DNA from: a virus
Virus record (IMG/VR): IMGVR_UViG_3300022934_000048
Coordinates: 1-43,226 of that record
DNA length: 43,226 nt
Strand: one strand, 5' to 3'
Part shown: one piece after another, positions 1 through 9,719 of the stretch
How the letters are laid out: every line of letters starts with the position of its first letter
Numbering within the stretch: position 1 is the stretch's first letter
Made by a program: the position numbers and the translations under genes
Notes under the pieces: model-generated
What the model saw: the letters and a program-made list of their open reading frames with translations, nothing else
What the model was told of the DNA's origin: nothing
The model's database searches: none

Positions 1-996
1 AATATTTCCTTCACTGTCCACAAAAAGAGCGGGTGTTAAGACTGAACTAGTATCTGCGTTATAAGCATAAAGTGCATTTGTTGAGTTGGCACCCGCAATA
101 TTGAAAAATGCGTAATCGTTTTGAGTATTTGATTGTATTCTAGTTGAGATTACTGACACTGGAATGTCATCATTGTCACTTCTGGTGAATCTATATGATG
201 TCATTCGTTCTAAACTGTCACCAACACCTGCACTTCCACTTGTTCCATAGAAAACAGCGACATAAGCGGAACCAGAATTGGTTGAAATGTGTGCACCAAG
301 TTTGGTCAACCCTAGTTTAAACGCAGCATCTCTTAAATTATCTGTTAGATTTGTTTCCCAATACCCAAGAGAAGTTAGAATACCTATTTGGTCTGGACTT
401 AAACTACCCGTTAATAGTGCGGCAAGGGTATCTGAGTCACCAGATGTCGTATCTGTTCTATATCTAGTAGGTGAGATGACCGTTTCAAAGTTTGAATCAA
501 GTACTGTATAGGTTAATCCCGCTAGTCCGGCTGCCGTTTGATAGTCATCATACAATACTTTTCCATTTACGGTCAATAACATAGAAGATGAAACAGAACC
601 TTGTGCATTTGTTACATTTCTACCCACACCTCTTGCATAAATGAACGCATTTCTTAAAATGGACCCTTTGTTGTGACCACCAAACAGGTTATTGATAGTC
701 GCAGTTTTCATTACAGGACGATATGTAGACCCACTAAACGACCCAGAACGTATTAATATTCTATCTTGGTCAAAGATATGACCATCGGCACCATAATCTA
801 CAATACCAGCAGAACCACTTTCTGACCCCAACCAATCTCTAAAGAAGTCACTTAAAAGAATGTTCTCCGCTTTTCCTACACCAGTACGTTGATGTAGTAC
901 ATATCCGTATGTAGTTCCGTTGTACTGGTCAGTATTAGTTAGAATATCATAAGAACCAGTAAACGAACCACTAAATGAACCTTCAAAATCTGCCAT
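1..996 (-). CDS. virion/tail fibre protein, 3'-truncated by window
   Basis: An open frame of 332 codons runs from an ATG at 996 to the window edge with no stop, so the C-terminus is missing. It begins MADFEGSFSGSFTGSYDI and is rich in SGS/TGS turns, like the neighbouring fibre proteins. The ATG overlaps the TAA stop of the 2892-residue fibre gene by one base (TAATG), which implies translational coupling. I recognise no catalytic motif or named family. Its position directly downstream of a giant fibre gene and its Ser/Gly/Thr-rich beta-type composition suggest a virion component, perhaps a fibre partner. That role is inferred from context and composition only. Confidence 0.7.
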   Translation of the reverse strand, partial: MADFEGSFSGSFTGSYDILTNTDQYNGTTYGYVLHQRTGVGKAENILLSDFFRDWLGSESGSAGIVDYGADGHIFDQDRILIRSGSFSGSTYRPVMKTATINNLFGGHNKGSILRNAFIYARGVGRNVTNAQGSVSSSMLLTVNGKVLYDDYQTAAGLAGLTYTVLDSNFETVISPTRYRTDTTSGDSDTLAALLTGSLSPDQIGILTSLGYWETNLTDNLRDAAFKLGLTKLGAHISTNSGSAYVAVFYGTSGSAGVGDSLERMTSYRFTRSDNDDIPVSVISTRIQSNTQNDYAFFNIAGANSTNALYAYNADTSSVLTPALFVDSEGNI

Positions 997-3900
997 TAGT
1001 CTCTATCTTCCAGTTGTTTTTCCAATTCTTCTATACGTGTGGTCAATTCTTTAACAGCATCTATCAAGACCGGAACCAATTTACCATAGGAAACTCCATA
1101 TTGTGTTTCTTCACTACCATAGACCGCTTCTGGAACATATTGTAAGACTTCTTGAGCGGACAATCCTATGTGTAATTTAGTATCTTCCTTGTCTTTCCAA
1201 GTATATTTAATTGGATTTAGGTTATTTACTATAATTAGTCCCCCCGATACATAACTTTCTACATTCTTGAGTCTTATGTCGGAGGTAGCAACAAAGTCAT
1301 CGGCACTACCGGAACCAATTAACAGTAAATTTCCACCTTTATTTAATGTCATTAAATCGGTACTTGAAGCGTCTTCCCATTGTAATTCTTCTGGTGTAGT
1401 ACGATATACTTGTTGTATTCCTACTGTATTGTCATTGTCATAGAAATATATTCCGTGGGGTCCCGCATAACTACCACCCGAACCTAAATTTATTGTAGCG
1501 GAGGCAGCTTGTATTGATAATGTATCTGTTCCATCGTATTGTAGGGTTGATTCACCCTGTAAGGTATTACTAGTACCTGTTCCCGTAATTAAATAATTAT
1601 TAGTATTACTGTTAATAGTGGTGCCTGTTCCACTACCCAATGCAACTGAATTATTACTCGCAATAACAGAACGAGGACCATCTCCACTATCAAAAAATAT
1701 TCCACTACTGTTTAAAACAATAACCGGGGTCGCTTGTGATGCACTTACACTGGCAGTAAACCATGAAGTTAGTGGAGGATTGGATTGGTTTTCCTCTCCC
1801 TCAACTCTAGTTTCTAAAGTAACTGTAATACCATCACCTTCGGTCAATGAACTATAACTTGCCGTAAAGAATCCACTAGTCGTAGAAGCATTAACAAATA
1901 TTGTTCCCAAATCTATGTTAGTATTGTTTGAACCTTGTGCTAGTTTTAAAGTAGGAGTCAATACACTAACATAATCACCCCCACTGGAAGGGTTTGTGGA
2001 ATCTCTTATATCAGTTATAGACACATTAAATTCAATACTATCACCAACCGCGTGTTCTCCGGCGCCAAATGAACCAATAATAGTATCAAATGTAAAATCT
2101 GTACCTTCTCCGGCACCGGGGTCGTATTGAGCAACCTCTTCAGTATATCCACTATTCGTCATATACGATTTAGCAGGAGTAGAAGTACTAGCATTTGGTC
2201 CAATAGTAATATTTGCACTATCACCAACCGTCACATCACCTGCGAAATTACCGTCTTGTGCATATAAACTTCCACTAAAGTATCCGGCGGAAGCACTAAC
2301 TACACCGTCAATATCTAATGTAGAACCATCCCAACGGAGGTGACCAACCGAACCACTTAATGCAAATTGTGGACCTCCTGCATGGAACGAACTAGAACCT
2401 AAGAAAATACCACCAGAATCAAACCCAATACCATCAAATTGACCAATAGATAGATATGGATTCTTTGTTCCACCCGCTAATGTCATATTTGATGGAGCAT
2501 TACCATCAGCACCACCACCCTTTGCATTAATTCCAATGTTTAAAGTATTCCAGATAAAGGATTCTCTAAATACACCCAGTTTAGCGGCAATAAACCGTTC
2601 TTCTAAACCAAGGAATTCCCAAGCCGCTTGTTCTGGGCCGGAACCAGATACGGCAGTTACACTTCCAGTAGAAATGTGGGGAGGACCATAATCATATACA
2701 CTACCAGATGATGGTGGAACAGATGTATGGGTTTTTAGTGCAGCATAATATGCGATAAAATGTTCATCATAATCGTCTGCATAATCTTCTAACGGATACC
2801 CATCAAATGTTGTGGGGTCGCCTGGGACTGAACCTGACGCGGCGGAATACGCAGGACTCCACCACAATACTAAGTCAGTTACTTTAGTATTTTCTCCCGC
2901 AGATTGGTAGAGATAATTTGCACTACCTGTCCATTCTCCACGAACAGACAGACCGGGACCAACATCACCAGAAATAACCGAAGTTATTGAGTGTGTTACA
3001 GGAATTGTTTCACTTGTACTTCCACAACTATCTTTATAAATGACCCCAACGTATACGTTAGATGGATTTAAATTAGAAGGAGTGCCCGGTGTTATTGTTC
3101 CATCACCATTATCTAGGGTGGGCCCACCAGTGTTTGTTTGTGTTAACGTATCATATTTAAATGTTTGGTTAGTAGAAAGACTTGCATCATATGTAAAATT
3201 TTGACCACTCTGAACAACCGTGATACTAAAATTATCTGGGGACTCTGCGGCACCACCACTCTGTGATACGGGTTGTGATGGCGGAACAGCACTAACAGTA
3301 GATGCAGGACACGGGTTTTCAACCACAACCTTTGTTAATGTGAAACTAACTGTTGCCGAACCAGTAGTACTGGCAACAGAACCAGTATATATAACATCTA
3401 CATTTCCAATAAATTTAGTACTACCAGTTATTGCAATCTCATCTTTATCAACATAAACCACACCATTGCTATCAAACGTCATAGCGGACGGTGAAGCGGA
3501 TTGTGATGGAATTCCATATACTCTGGTTATTACAAATTCACTAATGCCTGGGGTTGGGTCGTTGTAAGCTAATTGATTACTTCCTTCAAATCCTGTGATG
3601 GTGACCGGAGCAACTTCACCAGTTATGATATTGGCTGTATTAGAAGTAATTGAATCAGTAGATGGGTCTGCTATAAAATTGATTACTGGTACTTCATCAC
3701 CCTTCTTAGATTTACTAAATGATTGTTTTTTGGTGAAATAGTATTCACTACCTGACATACTTGCAGTAATAGCATAAGTAATACTTGCATTGTCTGCTGT
3801 CATATCACTTGGGTCACCAACTCTAATATAGGGTGATACTGCAGTAAATGTTCCTACGTCTATTGAAGAAGATGTGATTACAGAAGCACTGAATTCACCG

Positions 3901-6900
3901 TGGGTAAGACCATCACTAGTAACATCTGGAGATAAATTAGTTGCTCCATACAACAACTCAATGTCAGTACCACCACCTGTGTATGAAATAACATCTCCGT
4001 TATTTTCTGCGGAAAATACGTGTGATTCATTTGATAAAATTACACTAAACCCGTCTGTTCCCGGCGTAACTCCATAAAATTGATTAGTATCAAAAGCGAC
4101 ACCATCACCAGATTCAGTAACGTGTACTTCAATTAACTGTGCTGTGTAGTCATCTTGGGTTGGGGTAACAAACGAAGCTGTAGCTGTTGATTCTGACCAG
4201 CCGGGGCCTGTAGTAGATAATAACGAACCAGTTCTGTAAAAATTAAATTCATAACTTCCACCTTCAAGATTTTGCGTGGTCGCAGATGCAGTTATTGATG
4301 TCGGTGATGGGTCAAAAGCAAATTCGTCATATACGACCGAATAGTCGGATAATGTTAGTTTTACAACTTTTGCGTCACTTCCACTAGCACCTGCAACACC
4401 GTCAGAAGCAGTTATCGGACTACTAAAGTTTATTTGAACTGGGTTATCACCGGCATATGGTCCATTATTGACCAGACGACCAATACTTACGGAATGACTA
4501 ACACCTATGACAACATCAGTTGATGAAGCTTCTAGCGATTCATATGTGTAAACACCAAAATTATTGTCATCATAATAGATGGTAACATAACTACCAGTTT
4601 TAGCGTGACCAGTAATATATTCTTTGGTATTAGTTGGGCTTTCAAATATTGTAGTAGATGAAGAATTACTAGCCCCAAATCCAATATAATTAACATCTTG
4701 AAAATATGATGATGTGGTAGCCAACGATGCAAATTCAGTTTGAGTCGTATCCCACAATGCCCATTGATTGTCTGCAATGGTAGGTGATGTTATGGTACCG
4801 GGAGTTGTATCAAAAGAGTTCTGTGAATCTGAACGATATACAATCGGTGGGAGTGCGGGCGGTGTTGGAAATCCTTTACTAAATCTAAAGTATACATTGG
4901 TTCCGGCGTCGGTAGATATAGCATCAGTTCCGTCAGCTTCATCGCGAGAAACATATTCTACACCAACAACCACAGAACGATTATCATTTCGTGGAGCCGA
5001 TTCCAATGAAGTTATTTTATACTGATACCAACGAGCACTGGAACTCCAGAAGGTTACATGGTCCCCAATTTCAAGTGTATCTAATAAAGAGGAATTATCT
5101 CTCGTAGGACTATTTGCATCTTGGATATCCCAATGTATATAAGCAACATTGTTTATAAGAGCAGTATGAGAATTAACCCCAGAACCATCATCTAGATTAG
5201 ATGTTGAAAGAGAGTATTGCCCGGGTTGGAAAACTGTACCAGTAGTTTGTAAATCATCATAAAGTAATGAAGCGTTAGTAGAAAATAGAGTCTGTCCCTC
5301 TTTAGATTTACTAAACGATTGTTTTTTAGTGAAGTAATATTCACTACCCGACATACTTGCTGTAATTGCATAGGTAATACTGGCGTTATCCGCGGTCATA
5401 TTACTTGGGTCTGGATACCTGAAGTATACTAGCGATGATGTGGTGGCCGGAGTACCAACTGTTATATTAGTTTGGTCAATAACAGAAGCACTAAATTCTC
5501 CGTGAACTAAACCATCTGACCCCGTGTCTGGAATTAGGTTGGTCGAACCATATAATACTTCAATGTCAGTACCACCACCTGTATATATTTCATTTTCTCC
5601 ATTGAAATCGGTGGGAATGACATGAGAATCATTGGTTAATATTATAGTAAATCCATTTTCTCCAGGCACAACACCATATACATTGACACTATCTTCTACT
5701 TCATAATCGGTATCTAAACTTTCACTTACCTTAACTCTAATTAATTTAGGATTAAACACATCATTTGGCATACCAAAAGATTGTGTAAATTGACCAATAC
5801 CTTCGGCAACTACCGTTTGTAGTTCTACGTCAGTCGAACCAGTAAACCAAGCGAAATATGCAGATTGAGATACTATATTTTGTACACTAGCAGTTGCCTC
5901 AATAGAAGATGGAGATGGGTCTTTACCAAACTCATTGTAAACTATTGAATAATCACTAACGTTTAATCTAACCGTTCTTGCATTTGAACCGGAGGCGCCC
6001 GTTTCTCCATCTTTACCATCTAAAGTAAGAACAAAAGTCTCCTGAGCCAGTTGTTTATAATCATCAATAGAATCAAACAATGAACTCGTGGCAAAAAATG
6101 AGAATCCAAGATTAAATACGTCTCCCCCCGCGGAAACATATTCGTCCGTAAAAGAAGCAGAAACATTATTTGAAGAAGATACAATTACTGAACCAGTTAA
6201 ACCAAATTTACTTGGTGAAAACGATTCTCCAATTCTACCAAATCCATCAACTTTAGCATACAAATATTCAGCTTCACTTCCAGTTTTATACAACGAAGCG
6301 GTTATTTGAGATGGTGTGTCTGGGTCTATTCCACTGGAACCCGATAGCCAAGCAATTGGACCTTTAACTTCTAGTAGTGGTATTAGTGAATCAAGACCGT
6401 CCGTAACGTCTGTAATGTCAATTGTATCTAATACTGTTGACCCAGATTTAAATTGTAATACATCGTGACCAGTAATGTCAGCAGCACTAGCAGAATAGTT
6501 AGCAGAACCGCTTGCTCCCGGAACAGGTGCTCCTGAACTACTAAAAAATAACCCAAAGGTTGAACCCGAGTCGATGGGTGTGACGGTATCTGCTTCAGAC
6601 AATTTAGTTATAAAGATTAGTTCAGTAGGAACCGTAACTCCATTGCCATCGGTTTTAAATGACCTACCGTTTTGGGGTTCAATATAATATCTACTTCCCC
6701 CATCCAAACCATCTGTACCATCATTTGTTTTACTAAAAGATTGTTTTAAAATAAATTTTCTATAATCACTAGAATAGGATGATGTATAGGCAGTAACTTC
6801 ATAAGTTATAGAACCAGTTTTGGAACTTGGTTCCATAAAATCAATGTTACCAAAACTAACATAAGATGCAGTAGAGTTCAAAAATCCTATAGAACCAGTT

Positions 6901-9674
6901 TTTTGTGGTTGATTGACACTCTGTGATGTAATCACAGATGCAGAGAAGTATCCATCTGGTGGTGCAGAACCCGTCCACGGTAATAGATTAGTTCCACCAT
7001 ATAATACTTCAATGTCCGCACCACTACCACCCAATTCTATTGGTGTTCCGTCTGGTTGCGCGGGAATTGTGTGTGCTTCGTTAATTAATATAACAGTCCA
7101 ACCATCTTTTCCTGGCGTTACACCAAAGAAATCGTCAGTATCAAAAGCAATTCCAGCTGCAGATTCAGTAACTTCTACTCTGATTAATTGTGAATCGTAA
7201 TCATCAACTGGTGGTGCGACAAATGAATATGTGACCGGAGTTGTGGGGACGACGGCGAACGATGCCGATGTCGCAAAACTTCCAGTTCTAAAGAAACTAT
7301 ATGTTACTGGAGCTACTAGATTTTGTTGTTGAGCCGAAGCGGTGATGGAAGCCGGATTTGGGTTAGTTGCACCAGCACTATATACAATTGAATAGTCAGA
7401 AAGAGTTAACTTAACAGTTTTTGCGTCCGTTCCGGCCGAACCAGACGGTCCCTGTTCTCCCGGTGTTCCATCTACGGCATCTTTTACTCTATTAAATAAC
7501 AGTTTATCAAAAATAATATCCCCACCGGCACTAGCACTAACTTTCAATAATATAGAACTAGTTGGGTCTGGATTTAATGAAGCTGTTTGTTCACCAAATG
7601 CTGTATGGTACAACTCAATATTTAGATTACCATTACTAGCAGAATAAAATTGTGTTTGTACGGGAACGTTATCGTCATCAACTAATGTAAATTGTGGAGT
7701 ACTTGTTATATTAGTTAATACAACATCAACAGAGGCGGTTTGTTGAGCTGGAGTTGGGGTACCATCTGAACCAAATGAAAATACTTGTCGGTCAGAAATT
7801 AATCTTATTGATGACCCACCACCTTTTGGTGGAAGTTCTATCGGGTCACTAATAAATTCATCGGAAATATCACCGGCCCAACCAATAAATTCTATCTTAA
7901 AGATATATGTTGTTCCAGTTAATATTGTATCTTCTGCATACACCACGATTTCATCTGGGTTGTACCCATACTCAACCGCGGGTGTAATTACAAAGTTACT
8001 AAAGTTCCAGAAACCACTATCAACTATGAAACGAAGATAAGCAACACCATCTCGTCCAACTTCAAAATTAACTCTTCTCTCGTATAATCCCTTGTCATTG
8101 TTCTTTGTGTTAACTTCATCTACTAATAATCCGTATGTATTTTCTACGGGCCCCTGAGCGATAATCACGGATGAACTTGCTATTGAGGCAGCGTCACTAC
8201 CAATTCGTGTTAGGTATGCCTTGACCGAACCTGTGTCTGTTGTAGAATATGTTGTACTACTTGAGACATAGGTTGGGTTGTATACGGCATCATACTTTAA
8301 TGTATACTGAACACCTTGGTATAATTGATAGAACTCTTGTGTTCCAACGTAATATGGAACAGCACTTTCTGTGTGGTCAGCGTAAAATCCTTCTAGTATT
8401 TCAGTAGAAGAGGTGACCAGAGTTATTGGATTGGCAGATTGACTGTTTTCGTAATCGGTAATGTTGACCAGACCTGACTGCCAATGGTTTTGTAGTCGGT
8501 CATCGGTCAAGAATCTACCTACAGAAATATTTCCTGTGTTTGACCCAGTGACTAGAATATTTCTTTCGCCGGGATTAAACTCAGTTAATAGTTGGTATGC
8601 AGTAATCTCTGGATTTGCTTCTTTAGCACTAATCCTAACCTTAGCAATTTCACCAGTGTGTGTTTGTGTATAAGGAATTCTAAAGTTTAAAATAGAAGAA
8701 TTATTAGCAGAAACGGTTAATGTTTCTGTTGGATACTCAAATATAACACTGGATGTAATTTCTTCTTCCAGTTTTCTTACAAGATTACCACCCAAGTCAT
8801 CTGAGGTTACAACTCTGGAATATGAACCAGAACGGAGTATTGGATTTAAGTAATCATCACCATTACCAAACTTAATTGACTTTTCGGTGATTGCTAATGT
8901 TTCGTTTAAGGTTTTAAATAATGGTGTATATACACTAGCAGTTACATAATTTAAAACAATACTTTGTGAATCTGGAACTAATACTCCGGTATCGTATAAA
9001 TTACGAATTTCTCTTTTATATATTGACCCAGTAAAGTATCCATCTATACTTACATCATCAAAAAATGGTGTTGCATTACCACTACTATCCAACATTGTGA
9101 TAGCATAACCATCTGACCTGTGACCCTCAAAGTCATAGTCTAGTGATGCCGTGTATGTACTGCTGGTTACAAACGCATCGGTTCTGCTTGTTGTATTAAA
9201 GTCTGTTCTTGTGACCGAAAGACCATCTAAAATTTGAGCGGGGGTGTTTTGTAAAATTAATTTACTGGTGTTTCTTCTTGACGGGTCAATAGTAACATTA
9301 ATTATTCTACGAACGAAACGGGGTTGAATAGAGTTGCCATTTAAATCTTCGGTAGCAACACCTACTAGAACAATTTGACCAGCACCCTTTGTTGTTTTTT
9401 GTGTAATTTCTATAGATACAAGGCGAGCATCACCTTCGGAATAATTACCAATAACATTAGAAAATATAGATTTACCGTATCTATCTAATACTTCCACTTG
9501 GATTGTAGAACCTTGTTGTAAAAACGAACTTCCACGAAGTAAAAATCCATTTTTACCGGCGTGAAGATTTGTATTTAATCCAGATACGCCAAAATATTTC
9601 TGTTGTGTGTCTTCTATAACACCCGTATAACTTAATAAATTAAGTTTCTGGGGGGTTCTTGGAGTTCTAGCCAT
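996..9674 (-). CDS. giant modular tail fibre with C-terminal S74 chaperone domain
   Basis: This 2892-residue protein is almost certainly a trimeric tail fibre or tailspike. Its C-terminus carries a peptidase S74 intramolecular chaperone (endosialidase-type): SDIRLKN starts at about residue 2798, followed by NPIKYTWK, IGLSAQEV, the VSYGKLVPVLIDAVKEL helix and a terminal coiled coil. In this family the Ser of the SDxRxK motif is the self-cleavage site that releases the chaperone after trimerisation. The middle contains three related modules of about 235 residues (near 745-986, 1225-1460 and 1760-1992), each preceded by a short collagen-like G-x-x stretch such as GTPGEQGPSGSAG. The N-terminus (RTPQKLNLLSYTGVIED) probably docks on the baseplate. 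Composition is very rich in S, T, G and N. The start at 9674 has only a weak SD (TTAGGGT). Fibre identity is secure; the receptor is unknown. Confidence 0.9.
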   Translation of the reverse strand: MARTPRTPQKLNLLSYTGVIEDTQQKYFGVSGLNTNLHAGKNGFLLRGSSFLQQGSTIQVEVLDRYGKSIFSNVIGNYSEGDARLVSIEITQKTTKGAGQIVLVGVATEDLNGNSIQPRFVRRIINVTIDPSRRNTSKLILQNTPAQILDGLSVTRTDFNTTSRTDAFVTSSTYTASLDYDFEGHRSDGYAITMLDSSGNATPFFDDVSIDGYFTGSIYKREIRNLYDTGVLVPDSQSIVLNYVTASVYTPLFKTLNETLAITEKSIKFGNGDDYLNPILRSGSYSRVVTSDDLGGNLVRKLEEEITSSVIFEYPTETLTVSANNSSILNFRIPYTQTHTGEIAKVRISAKEANPEITAYQLLTEFNPGERNILVTGSNTGNISVGRFLTDDRLQNHWQSGLVNITDYENSQSANPITLVTSSTEILEGFYADHTESAVPYYVGTQEFYQLYQGVQYTLKYDAVYNPTYVSSSTTYSTTDTGSVKAYLTRIGSDAASIASSSVIIAQGPVENTYGLLVDEVNTKNNDKGLYERRVNFEVGRDGVAYLRFIVDSGFWNFSNFVITPAVEYGYNPDEIVVYAEDTILTGTTYIFKIEFIGWAGDISDEFISDPIELPPKGGGSSIRLISDRQVFSFGSDGTPTPAQQTASVDVVLTNITSTPQFTLVDDDNVPVQTQFYSASNGNLNIELYHTAFGEQTASLNPDPTSSILLKVSASAGGDIIFDKLLFNRVKDAVDGTPGEQGPSGSAGTDAKTVKLTLSDYSIVYSAGATNPNPASITASAQQQNLVAPVTYSFFRTGSFATSASFAVVPTTPVTYSFVAPPVDDYDSQLIRVEVTESAAGIAFDTDDFFGVTPGKDGWTVILINEAHTIPAQPDGTPIELGGSGADIEVLYGGTNLLPWTGSAPPDGYFSASVITSQSVNQPQKTGSIGFLNSTASYVSFGNIDFMEPSSKTGSITYEVTAYTSSYSSDYRKFILKQSFSKTNDGTDGLDGGSRYYIEPQNGRSFKTDGNGVTVPTELIFITKLSEADTVTPIDSGSTFGLFFSSSGAPVPGASGSANYSASAADITGHDVLQFKSGSTVLDTIDITDVTDGLDSLIPLLEVKGPIAWLSGSSGIDPDTPSQITASLYKTGSEAEYLYAKVDGFGRIGESFSPSKFGLTGSVIVSSSNNVSASFTDEYVSAGGDVFNLGFSFFATSSLFDSIDDYKQLAQETFVLTLDGKDGETGASGSNARTVRLNVSDYSIVYNEFGKDPSPSSIEATASVQNIVSQSAYFAWFTGSTDVELQTVVAEGIGQFTQSFGMPNDVFNPKLIRVKVSESLDTDYEVEDSVNVYGVVPGENGFTIILTNDSHVIPTDFNGENEIYTGGGTDIEVLYGSTNLIPDTGSDGLVHGEFSASVIDQTNITVGTPATTSSLVYFRYPDPSNMTADNASITYAITASMSGSEYYFTKKQSFSKSKEGQTLFSTNASLLYDDLQTTGTVFQPGQYSLSTSNLDDGSGVNSHTALINNVAYIHWDIQDANSPTRDNSSLLDTLEIGDHVTFWSSSARWYQYKITSLESAPRNDNRSVVVGVEYVSRDEADGTDAISTDAGTNVYFRFSKGFPTPPALPPIVYRSDSQNSFDTTPGTITSPTIADNQWALWDTTQTEFASLATTSSYFQDVNYIGFGASNSSSTTIFESPTNTKEYITGHAKTGSYVTIYYDDNNFGVYTYESLEASSTDVVIGVSHSVSIGRLVNNGPYAGDNPVQINFSSPITASDGVAGASGSDAKVVKLTLSDYSVVYDEFAFDPSPTSITASATTQNLEGGSYEFNFYRTGSLLSTTGPGWSESTATASFVTPTQDDYTAQLIEVHVTESGDGVAFDTNQFYGVTPGTDGFSVILSNESHVFSAENNGDVISYTGGGTDIELLYGATNLSPDVTSDGLTHGEFSASVITSSSIDVGTFTAVSPYIRVGDPSDMTADNASITYAITASMSGSEYYFTKKQSFSKSKKGDEVPVINFIADPSTDSITSNTANIITGEVAPVTITGFEGSNQLAYNDPTPGISEFVITRVYGIPSQSASPSAMTFDSNGVVYVDKDEIAITGSTKFIGNVDVIYTGSVASTTGSATVSFTLTKVVVENPCPASTVSAVPPSQPVSQSGGAAESPDNFSITVVQSGQNFTYDASLSTNQTFKYDTLTQTNTGGPTLDNGDGTITPGTPSNLNPSNVYVGVIYKDSCGSTSETIPVTHSITSVISGDVGPGLSVRGEWTGSANYLYQSAGENTKVTDLVLWWSPAYSAASGSVPGDPTTFDGYPLEDYADDYDEHFIAYYAALKTHTSVPPSSGSVYDYGPPHISTGSVTAVSGSGPEQAAWEFLGLEERFIAAKLGVFRESFIWNTLNIGINAKGGGADGNAPSNMTLAGGTKNPYLSIGQFDGIGFDSGGIFLGSSSFHAGGPQFALSGSVGHLRWDGSTLDIDGVVSASAGYFSGSLYAQDGNFAGDVTVGDSANITIGPNASTSTPAKSYMTNSGYTEEVAQYDPGAGEGTDFTFDTIIGSFGAGEHAVGDSIEFNVSITDIRDSTNPSSGGDYVSVLTPTLKLAQGSNNTNIDLGTIFVNASTTSGFFTASYSSLTEGDGITVTLETRVEGEENQSNPPLTSWFTASVSASQATPVIVLNSSGIFFDSGDGPRSVIASNNSVALGSGTGTTINSNTNNYLITGTGTSNTLQGESTLQYDGTDTLSIQAASATINLGSGGSYAGPHGIYFYDNDNTVGIQQVYRTTPEELQWEDASSTDLMTLNKGGNLLLIGSGSADDFVATSDIRLKNVESYVSGGLIIVNNLNPIKYTWKDKEDTKLHIGLSAQEVLQYVPEAVYGSEETQYGVSYGKLVPVLIDAVKELTTRIEELEKQLEDRD
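3697..4395 (-). repeat. fibre module C of three
   Basis: Third copy of the module: VKLTLSDYSVVY, VTPGTDGFSVILSNESH, TDIELLYGATNLSP, ASITYAITASMSGSEYYF and KQSFSKSKKGD. It is closest to module B. A GASGSDAK collagen-like lead-in precedes it. Confidence 0.85.
5293..6000 (-). repeat. fibre module B of three
   Basis: Second copy of the module: VRLNVSDYSIVY, VVPGENGFTIILTNDSH, TDIEVLYGSTNLIP, ASITYAITASMSGSEYYF and KQSFSKSKEG. The last third is nearly identical to module C at the protein level and close at the DNA level (5302-5409 against 3704-3812), which points to recent duplication or gene conversion. Confidence 0.85.
6715..7440 (-). repeat. fibre module A of three
   Basis: First copy (protein order) of a module of about 240 residues. 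It runs from the VKLTLSDYSIVY motif through VTPGKDGWTVILINEAH and ADIEVLYGGTNLLP to KQSFSKTNDG. It is the most divergent copy. Boundaries are approximate because I placed them by reading the translated motifs. Confidence 0.8.
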
Positions 9675-9704
9675 ACATACCCTAATTTGTCTGAATTCAG
9701 ATTA

Positions 9705-9718
9705 CTATTATAAGTATT
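9705..9718 (-). promoter_or_regulatory. recurrent intergenic motif, possible late promoter
   Basis: On the minus strand the 45-base gap before the fibre gene reads AATACTTATAATAG, ending about 30 bases before the ATG. The same AATACTTATA-W-TAG string occurs at 17330-17343, and close variants occur in the other long gaps. I infer a promoter element; it also contains a TATAAT string. Confidence 0.4.
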
Positions 9719-9719
9719 C

